Source: a bacterium ADurb.Bin374 (lineage in GTDB: Bacteria > Riflebacteria > Ozemobacteria > Ozemobacterales > Ozemobacteraceae). Taken from it: 9,232 nucleotides of DNA. Numbering within the stretch: the stretch's first letter is position 1; every line of letters begins with the position of its first letter. The notes beneath the pieces were generated by a model. It did no database searches. It was given only the letters and a program-made list of their open reading frames with translations, and had not been told where the DNA came from. Both the position numbers and the translations under genes were made by a program. The stretch lies in the NCBI GenBank assembly GCA_002068715.1, contig MWAR01000503.1:1-9232 (forward strand), given 5' to 3'. This document shows positions 1 through 4,998 of the stretch, piece after piece.

Positions 1-1
1 G

Positions 2-70
2 CGGTTTTCTTTTGCCCGCCAGCCGAAGGGAATAACGAACTCCCCGCCTCTTGCCGATAAGGGGGGGTGA
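2..70 (+). CDS. Possible 3' end of an upstream gene (partial)
   Basis: The frame starting at base 2 stays open until TGA at 68-70, giving about 22 residues rich in Pro, Gly and Lys. The last base of that stop is the A of the ATG of the next gene (TGATG), a junction typical of translational coupling. A second frame is open from base 1 to TAA at 58-60, so the identity of any upstream gene cannot be decided. No family is recognisable in so short a stretch. The junction is what I see; that it is a real gene end is inference. Confidence 0.25.
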   Translation, partial: RFSFARQPKGITNSPPLADKGG

Positions 71-1428
71 TGTGTCACCAGCTCGGGTTTGCACAGGAAG
101 CTTCGCTGTTCTCCAGGATATCCGCGTTCTTGATCCTGGCGGCCGCGCTATTTCTCGCAGTTCCGGAACCCGCCCTCGCCCAGCCCTTCGACCTGATGGT
201 CCCGGACGAGCAGACGGGAGATTCGCTGAGCACCGAACTTCGGCATCTCCAAAGCATCGAGCGCGACATCCAGCTCGAACGACTGACGCAACCCCCGCAC
301 AAGCTCGATGCCCTCATCGAGATCGGAAATCTCAGGCTTGAACAGGGCCGCCTCGAGGAAGCCCAGCGCTTCTTCGAGCAGGCGCTCGAGATCCAGCCCG
401 ACAACATGCAGGCGAACGAAGGCCTGGCGGCCGTTTTCCTGCGGCAGGGCAGATTCAGCGACACGAAAGCGATCTACGACCGGCTGACGCTTCTGTATCC
501 CCTCAGCGACAAGCTCCGCGAGAACCTTGAACATGTCCGCTCACGCCTCAACTCGGTCGCGGAGATCGGTGTCAGGCTCCACGAGGACAACGCCGGACAG
601 ACCGAGTTCATTTCGAGTCTCGAGGCATATTTTCCGTCCTTCACGTTTCCGAAGATATCGGCCCGGTACAGGCTCGAAACCTGGGCTTACGAGGACCGCA
701 ACCTCGACGAGACGACCGACAGCCGGATTCTGTCGGGAACCTTCGAATACAACCTCGACCACCGCAGCCGCCTTGCCGCGACGTTCGCCCCCGAGCGGTT
801 TTCCGATGAAGACACGATCAACGGATACTCTCTGCAGGGCGTGACGGGAAACGGCCAGCTCAACCTTGCCGCCTTCGCCGGACACGGTTCCTACAAGGAA
901 AACCTCGAGACGGCGCGCCGGCTGCTTTCCGAAGATTACGCGACGTTGACCGTCTTCGGAGACCTGCACGAGCAGACTCGCATCCAGCAATCGTTCACCA
1001 CGGGCGACATCTCGGACGGCAATGCCCGGCGCAGGTTCGATACCGAGATCCTGCACTATATCAAGCGTCGCGGCATCCCTTTCCTTTCGCTCCAGCTCAA
1101 GCTTTCCCAGGCGAGTTTCGAGAACCAGCTCGACGCGGGCGGCGCGGCGTATACCTACTGGGCACCCCGCGATTTTCGCGGGGCCGAGCTGGTCGCCGGC
1201 TGGGAGCGGGCCGTCGGCTCGAACTGGTGGTGGGGCTTCGACACCCGCCTCATCTCGAATTCCTGGCGCGATACGGTTCCGGAAACCCGTCGGGAAAGCG
1301 GCCTGGGAGTGACCCTGCACGCCAGCTACCGGTTCGACACCGGCCGGCTGCATGCCGAGTTCGGCAACACTCTCCGGGATTTCACCCGGGAACGCATGCT
1401 CGGCGTCTACGGCAGTTTCGACTTCTGA
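70..1428 (+). CDS. Exported TPR protein with C-terminal outer-membrane beta-barrel
   Basis: About 452 residues. The N-terminus has a signal peptide: a hydrophobic run near residues 18-31 followed by an Ala-Leu-Ala cleavage site near residue 38. Two TPR units follow at about 79-112 and 113-146 (pattern LxxGRxxEAxxxFxxAL, ending in PDN), with a possible partial third repeat. From about 165 to the end, alternating aromatic and polar residues look like beta-strands, and the protein ends in Gly-Ser-Phe-Asp-Phe, the terminal aromatic expected by the BAM assembly machinery. TPR plus barrel recalls BcsC and PgaA (exopolysaccharide export porins) but is much shorter; the internal Tyr-Trp-Ala-Pro-Arg-Asp-Phe stretch resembles a strand motif I associate with those barrels. 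Glycan export is therefore a guess. ATG at 70 is preferred over GTG at 67 because AAGGGG at 59-64 then lies 5 bases upstream. The stop is 4 bases from the stop of a convergent gene. Confidence 0.8.
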   Translation: MCHQLGFAQEASLFSRISAFLILAAALFLAVPEPALAQPFDLMVPDEQTGDSLSTELRHLQSIERDIQLERLTQPPHKLDALIEIGNLRLEQGRLEEAQRFFEQALEIQPDNMQANEGLAAVFLRQGRFSDTKAIYDRLTLLYPLSDKLRENLEHVRSRLNSVAEIGVRLHEDNAGQTEFISSLEAYFPSFTFPKISARYRLETWAYEDRNLDETTDSRILSGTFEYNLDHRSRLAATFAPERFSDEDTINGYSLQGVTGNGQLNLAAFAGHGSYKENLETARRLLSEDYATLTVFGDLHEQTRIQQSFTTGDISDGNARRRFDTEILHYIKRRGIPFLSLQLKLSQASFENQLDAGGAAYTYWAPRDFRGAELVAGWERAVGSNWWWGFDTRLISNSWRDTVPETRRESGLGVTLHASYRFDTGRLHAEFGNTLRDFTRERMLGVYGSFDF

Positions 1429-1432
1429 TGCC

Positions 1433-1669
1433 CTACCAGATCAGCGAGGCAAGCCAGCTGATCACGTAGCCGCTGATGAACCCGTCGGCGAACGCCCACG
1501 CGGCGCCCTGTAGAATGCCGCGAGGCGTCAGATCGAAGCCCTCGTAGACGACCGCGACGACCAGCAGCCACGGGCTGGGCTCGCCGCTTGTGATCTCGGC
1601 GAGGGCCCAGACCGTCAGCACGGCGGCCCACGCCATCCCAACCAGGATGCCGATCTCGAACGGGGTCAC
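1433..1669 (-). CDS. Small two-helix membrane protein, 'bacteriophage holin'-like family
   Basis: 78 residues, GTG start, with AAGGAG ending 4 bases upstream. Two hydrophobic segments are visible: about residues 5-27 and about 50-77. They are joined by a loop holding Val-Tyr-Glu-Gly-Phe-Asp-Leu-Thr-Pro. The second helix carries Trp-Ala-Phe-Ala-Asp-Gly-Phe-Ile-Ser-Gly and ends in a Trp-Leu motif. This layout matches, from memory, a family of short chromosomal proteins named 'bacteriophage holin' in databases (consensus around Tyr-x-Gly-Tyr, then Trp-x-Phe-x-Asp-Gly-x-Ile-x-Gly). That name is nominal: nothing phage-derived lies nearby, so lysis is not supported. The gene starts 12 bases after the MEMO gene ends and is probably co-transcribed with it. 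Confidence 0.7.
   Translation of the reverse strand: MTPFEIGILVGMAWAAVLTVWALAEITSGEPSPWLLVVAVVYEGFDLTPRGILQGAAWAFADGFISGYVISWLASLIW
1439..1463. terminator. Stem-loop at the convergent gene junction
   Basis: GATCAGC at 1439-1445 is repeated in perfect inversion as GCTGATC at 1457-1463, with a possible inner GG/CC pair over a CAAG loop. It lies 10 bases after the TPR/barrel stop and inside the last codons of the minus-strand holin-like gene. There is no T-run on either side, so it is not a classical intrinsic terminator. It could end or protect the plus-strand transcript, or be a coding coincidence. Confidence 0.2.
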
Positions 1670-1681
1670 GGTTCTCCTTAA

Positions 1682-2524
1682 TTATATATTTTCAAATATA
1701 ACCGAGGCGTATCCGACACCGCGCGGGTGGGCCATGACATCCATGGAGGTGGCGTAAGCCAGCTTCGTCGCGCGAACGTTTCTTCCCTTCAGCGAGGCAA
1801 GGAACGTGGTGATGGGAATGACGCCACAGATGCTGCGGTCTTGCCCCACGACCATCTCGTGAAAAGCCTTCGCGTCGAGCGACAGGATGACGTCGAGCGC
1901 CTCGCCGTCGATCCTGTAGGCTTCGTCGCGCGGCGTTTCATGAGAGAAATCGGAACTGACGATACAGACCGTGTCGGCGAACTCCGGTTTCGCGAGCACG
2001 CCGGCGATCGCCGCTCCCCACTGTTCGCACCGCGCATGATCGGCGAAACCGAGGGCGAGCGGCACGATCTTCGGCAGCGCCGCGTGCATCACCTGCTGTA
2101 CGAACGGGATCTGCACCTCGATCGAATGTTCGAATGCGTGCGCCGAATCGTCCCTCGTGAAAACCCCTGTCTGTTCGAGAGCGGAACGCAGAGACTCGTC
2201 GATCTCGATACTTCCTAGCGGCGTCATCCAGGTGTCTTCAGCGCTCAGAGCCGCCGTGGTACCGTACGGCGTGTGTTTAGGTCCGAGCATCAGGAGGCGT
2301 TTCGGGGCGGGTTTCTCATCGCCGAGGCGCCGGAACGACCAGCTCGCGACCGGTCCGCTGAAAACATATCCGGCATGAGGGACGATCACGCCGGCCAGCC
2401 GTCCGGCCTTGGAATGATGACGATCACGAACGCCAAGCCTGTGCTCGTAACACTGTCTGATCATCTGATACAGTTCGGTCGGTTCGTCCGGATAAAAACG
2501 ACCACTCACCACAGGTTCTCTCAC
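1682..2524 (-). CDS. MEMO family protein (AmmeMemoRadiSam system protein B)
   Basis: 280 residues, the usual length for the family, with no signal peptide, so cytoplasmic. Visible signatures: start Arg-Glu-Pro-Val-Val-Ser-Gly-Arg-Phe-Tyr-Pro; Val-Pro-His-Ala-Gly-Tyr-Val-Phe-Ser-Gly around His50; Leu-Gly-Pro-Lys-His around His84; Glu-His-Ser-Ile-Glu-Val-Gln at 132-138; Ser-Ser-Asp-Phe-Ser-His at 190-195; Cys-Gly at 233-234. His50, His84 and Cys233 correspond to the metal-binding His/His/Cys set described for human MEMO1; the fold is related to class III extradiol dioxygenases. Bacterial members often sit beside AMMECR1-like and radical SAM genes, neither of which is here; the exact reaction is unknown. 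The GTG start is chosen because a full AGGAGG (complement of 2531-2536) lies 6 bases upstream; the overlapping ATG is out of frame and followed at once by a stop. It is probably first in a two-gene unit with the holin-like gene. Confidence 0.9.
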   Translation of the reverse strand: MREPVVSGRFYPDEPTELYQMIRQCYEHRLGVRDRHHSKAGRLAGVIVPHAGYVFSGPVASWSFRRLGDEKPAPKRLLMLGPKHTPYGTTAALSAEDTWMTPLGSIEIDESLRSALEQTGVFTRDDSAHAFEHSIEVQIPFVQQVMHAALPKIVPLALGFADHARCEQWGAAIAGVLAKPEFADTVCIVSSDFSHETPRDEAYRIDGEALDVILSLDAKAFHEMVVGQDRSICGVIPITTFLASLKGRNVRATKLAYATSMDVMAHPRGVGYASVIFENI

Positions 2525-2609
2525 ATTCTTCCTCCTGTAAAAAATCCTCTCCCCGATTCTACCACCATTTTTTCACGCATCGTTGTATAATCCTTCCAAG
2601 GACTCGATC
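2525..2609. promoter_or_regulatory. Divergent intergenic region with TATAAT box
   Basis: These 85 bases separate the minus-strand MEMO gene from the plus-strand NamZ-like gene. A perfect TATAAT lies at 2586-2591 (+). It would start transcription near 2598, leaving a leader of only about a dozen bases that just includes the AAGGA ribosome binding site at 2598-2602. No good -35 is visible (2563-2568 reads CACCAT). On the minus strand TAGAAT (complement of 2556-2561) is a candidate -10 for the MEMO gene, also without a clear -35. The region is more AT-rich than its flanks, as expected for divergent promoters. Confidence 0.4.
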
Positions 2610-3854
2610 ATGAACCTGACAAGACAGCTTCTTCGAACCGTTTTTCTCGCGATATTCGTGTTCGCGACCTGTTCGGCCACTCCAGCCGCCGAACGGCTGT
2701 CGATCGGTCTGGAAGTCCTTGCGACCGGACATCCCGATCTCGTTGCGGGAAAAAAAATCGCCCTTCTCGTCGGTCTTGCCTCATACGATCAGAGTATGCG
2801 ACATACGGCCGACCGGCTCGCCCGTGCAACCACGATCAAGGCGATCTTCACCGGAGATCCGTGGCCCCGCAAGCTGATCGGGTCAGCCTCCGGAACGAAA
2901 CAGATCGATGCCCTCACGCAGGCGCCCGTCCATATCATCCGCGACCCTCTCGAAAAGCCCCGGGCGGACCAGCTGAACGGGGCAGAAATAATAGTAATTG
3001 ATATACAGGATATCGGCATCCGGTTTTTCCATGCCGTGACTCTTCTCGCCCAGTTTCTCGAACTCGGCAAGCAGGCGGGAGTTCCAGTCTTCGTCCTCGA
3101 CCGGCCGAATCCGATCGGCGCCTCGAAGGTTTCGGGACCGCTCCTCGACGTTCAGTTCAGAAGCAGGTTTGGGGTGTATCCGATCCCTCTGGTGTACGGG
3201 ATGACGTTCGGAGAACTCGCTTTGTTCTTCAACAAAGTTTTCGGTCTGAACGCCGATCTCACGGTCGTCGGCATGGAAAACTACCAACGGGACGTCACCT
3301 ACCGGAACTGCGGCCTGCATTGGACGATGCCGTCGGAGCATCTCCCCGACCCCGAATCTCCGCTCTACTACGCGACGACGGGCTTCCTCGGCGAGATGGG
3401 CATCTTCTCGACCGGCGTCGGCACGACGCGCCCGTTCCATTATGTTCTGGCGCCCTGGATCGACCCCGATGCGCTGATCTCGAAGCTCACCGTGCTCAAC
3501 CTGCCAGGGGTCGCCTTCCTTCCGACCACGGTGCGGCCTTATTACGGGCTGTTTCAGCAGAAACGGGTGCCCGGCATCGAGATCGTCGTGACGGACCATT
3601 CGTCATACGATCCAGTCGTGACCGGCATCGCCATTCTTCACACCCTCTGGACGCTGTATCCCGATAAAATCCCGCTGTCGAACCAGACGGCCGCGGAAGG
3701 CGTCGATACTCTGTTGGGCGGTTCCGACATCCGTACGGCAATCATTCAGAAAAAGGGGATGGACGAGATCCGGAGCCGCATCAGATCATCCGTCTCGGAT
3801 TTCCTGACGAAGCGGAAGCAGTTTCTCATCTACCCGGAGGCGCAGACGCCATGA
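2610..3854 (+). CDS. Secreted NamZ-like protein (DUF1343, exo-beta-N-acetylmuramidase family), divergent
   Basis: 414 residues. A signal peptide (Lys/Arg-poor start, hydrophobic core about 10-20, Ala-Ala at about 26-27) sends it to the periplasm or outside. DUF1343 landmarks run in order: Val-Ile-Asp-Ile-Gln-Asp-Ile-Gly-Ile-Arg-Phe (129-139), Val-Leu-Asp-Arg-Pro-Asn-Pro (162-168), Val-Tyr-Gly-Met-Thr-Phe-Gly-Glu (195-202), Gly-Thr-Thr-Arg-Pro-Phe (271-276), Val-Thr-Asp (327-329) and a C-terminal Phe-Leu-Ile-Tyr-Pro. Characterised relatives (NamZ, glycoside hydrolase family 171) remove terminal MurNAc from peptidoglycan fragments. The usual Phe-x-Pro-Glu-His-Gly stretch, where I recall the proposed catalytic Glu, is here Phe-Thr-Gly-Asp-Pro-Trp (80-85), so activity may be altered or absent. 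ATG 2610 is chosen for AAGGA 7 bases upstream; an in-frame TTG at 2583 overlaps the TATAAT box. The stop overlaps the next start (ATGA). Confidence 0.85.
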   Translation: MNLTRQLLRTVFLAIFVFATCSATPAAERLSIGLEVLATGHPDLVAGKKIALLVGLASYDQSMRHTADRLARATTIKAIFTGDPWPRKLIGSASGTKQIDALTQAPVHIIRDPLEKPRADQLNGAEIIVIDIQDIGIRFFHAVTLLAQFLELGKQAGVPVFVLDRPNPIGASKVSGPLLDVQFRSRFGVYPIPLVYGMTFGELALFFNKVFGLNADLTVVGMENYQRDVTYRNCGLHWTMPSEHLPDPESPLYYATTGFLGEMGIFSTGVGTTRPFHYVLAPWIDPDALISKLTVLNLPGVAFLPTTVRPYYGLFQQKRVPGIEIVVTDHSSYDPVVTGIAILHTLWTLYPDKIPLSNQTAAEGVDTLLGGSDIRTAIIQKKGMDEIRSRIRSSVSDFLTKRKQFLIYPEAQTP

Positions 3855-4330
3855 CTGTTCCCGTTCATTTCGACCGCATCGGAATGTCGATGGTCGAGAT
3901 CATGATCGGTGTCATCATTCTGGCGCTGGTGCTGGTCCCTTCTCTGAATGTCATCATCTCTGAAACCAAAACCGTCAACGCCACGCGCGACCACACGCAG
4001 GCGTCGTTCTTCGCCCAGAAAATTCTCGAATCGGCCCATGCATGCAAGTTCGACCTGCTCGATGCGGACCAGTATGACTCTGAGCCCAATACGCAGAAAA
4101 CCACATTCGAATACGCCCTGAAGAACAACGACGAGATCCGGACCGAAACCATCAACGGGATCAAATACGAAGTCGTGAAAGAGAAAGTCCAGATCAAATA
4201 CGCCACAGACAAAAGCGACGCATCAATCAAACCGAACATGGTGTTCCTTTCGTTCACCATCCAATATACGGGCCAGGACAAGAAACTCCACACCCTCGAC
4301 ATCCATTCGGCCATCAACAAGCGCCAGTAA
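3851..4330 (+). CDS. Minor pseudopilin, PilV/GspI-like
   Basis: 159 residues with a type III (prepilin) signal: a short leader ending in Gly11, then Met-Ser-Met-Val-Glu, giving Glu at +5 (Glu16) and a hydrophobic helix to about residue 33. Prepilin peptidase would cut after Gly11 and methylate Met12; the mature protein would be assembled from the inner membrane into a type IV pilus or type II secretion pseudopilus. The soluble part is polar and Lys/Asp-rich, with no family signature I can name. Size and first place in a three-gene pilin set suggest PilV or GspI rather than a major pilin. ATG overlaps the NamZ-like stop (ATGA), with GGAGG at 3836-3840 ten bases upstream. The pseudopilin call is firm; the subtype is inferred from position. 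Confidence 0.85.
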   Translation: MTVPVHFDRIGMSMVEIMIGVIILALVLVPSLNVIISETKTVNATRDHTQASFFAQKILESAHACKFDLLDADQYDSEPNTQKTTFEYALKNNDEIRTETINGIKYEVVKEKVQIKYATDKSDASIKPNMVFLSFTIQYTGQDKKLHTLDIHSAINKRQ

Positions 4331-4350
4331 TCCGAAAGGAAGGGCATTTC

Positions 4351-4998
4351 ATGAGACGACGAGAAGGAGTGACGCTCATCGAGATCATGATGGCGGTCAT
4401 CGTCCTCGCCCTGCTCCTGACGGCTCTCTACCACACATTTTCCTCATCCCGCAGGCAGGCGCAGGCCGTCATGCAGGCACATCAGACGAATGACGAGCTT
4501 CAACGGCTCTTCGACAAGATCACCGACGACATCCGGGAGTCGAATTTTCTCCTCGAAGGTACGCCGCCGAAAGCAAGTCTCGCCCAGTCAACAGATCTGA
4601 GAACCGATGATCCGGCGAACTATATATCCTTTCACAAGGTGACGTACGATTTTTCCATTCAGCCGAAAAGCCTCGCCGACAATCAGTACAACTACACGCA
4701 GCTGCGCGTCACCTACAAGCTCGAAAAGGTCGATCCCGACCAGGCGACCGGCCCATACATTCTCTGGCGCGAGACGCTGCCGTTCGACGATCGTCGCCAG
4801 GAAGTCACGGCCCAGCGGGCACGCAAGGTCATGATGGAAAACATCGACGAACTTGTTTTCTTCAAGCTCAATGAACCGAACCTGCCGCATCATGACAGCG
4901 TCTGTATTCGTGCGAGGCTGACGGGCCGCGGCAAGGACGGCAAATACGACTCGACGCTTCTGACATCGATCAGGCAAAGGGGGGCCGAACCGCAATGA
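4351..4998 (+). CDS. Minor pseudopilin, PilW/GspJ-like
   Basis: 215 residues. A six-residue basic leader Met-Arg-Arg-Arg-Glu-Gly is followed by Val-Thr-Leu-Ile-Glu, so cleavage is after Gly6 and Glu11 is the +5 glutamate; the helix runs to about residue 27 and continues into an amphipathic stretch with an LxxxxDxITDDIRES pattern (about 51-65). Length and this post-helix pattern fit GspJ/PilW, where the segment continues the pilin helix. The C-terminal part (about 159-210) has beta-rich segments ending in Ser-Ile-Arg-Gln-Arg. It lies 20 bases after the previous pilin with AAGGA/AGGG at 4336-4344, and its stop overlaps the next start (ATGA at 4995-4998), so it is probably made in step with the PilX-like partner. 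In type II secretion GspI, GspJ and GspK form the tip complex; that role here is inferred. Confidence 0.85.
   Translation: MRRREGVTLIEIMMAVIVLALLLTALYHTFSSSRRQAQAVMQAHQTNDELQRLFDKITDDIRESNFLLEGTPPKASLAQSTDLRTDDPANYISFHKVTYDFSIQPKSLADNQYNYTQLRVTYKLEKVDPDQATGPYILWRETLPFDDRRQEVTAQRARKVMMENIDELVFFKLNEPNLPHHDSVCIRARLTGRGKDGKYDSTLLTSIRQRGAEPQ

Noticed and set aside
541..1353. 270-codon minus-strand frame
   Set aside because: Antisense shadow of the TPR/barrel gene; no domain and no ribosome binding site argument.
1433..1669. Prophage lysis module
   Set aside because: Only the database name of the small membrane family suggests phage; there is no endolysin, spanin, tail or integrase gene nearby.
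1727..2218. 163-codon plus-strand frame
   Set aside because: Antisense to the MEMO gene, whose family motifs are unmistakable.
2583..2609. TTG start giving nine extra residues to the NamZ-like protein
   Set aside because: The extension overlaps the TATAAT box, and ATG 2610 has a good AAGGA at 7 bases and begins a proper signal peptide.
2655..2690. Lipoprotein cleavage site around Cys21 of the NamZ-like protein
   Set aside because: The residues before the Cys are Phe-Ala-Thr, not a lipobox; the Ala-Ala site a few residues later fits a normal signal peptidase better.
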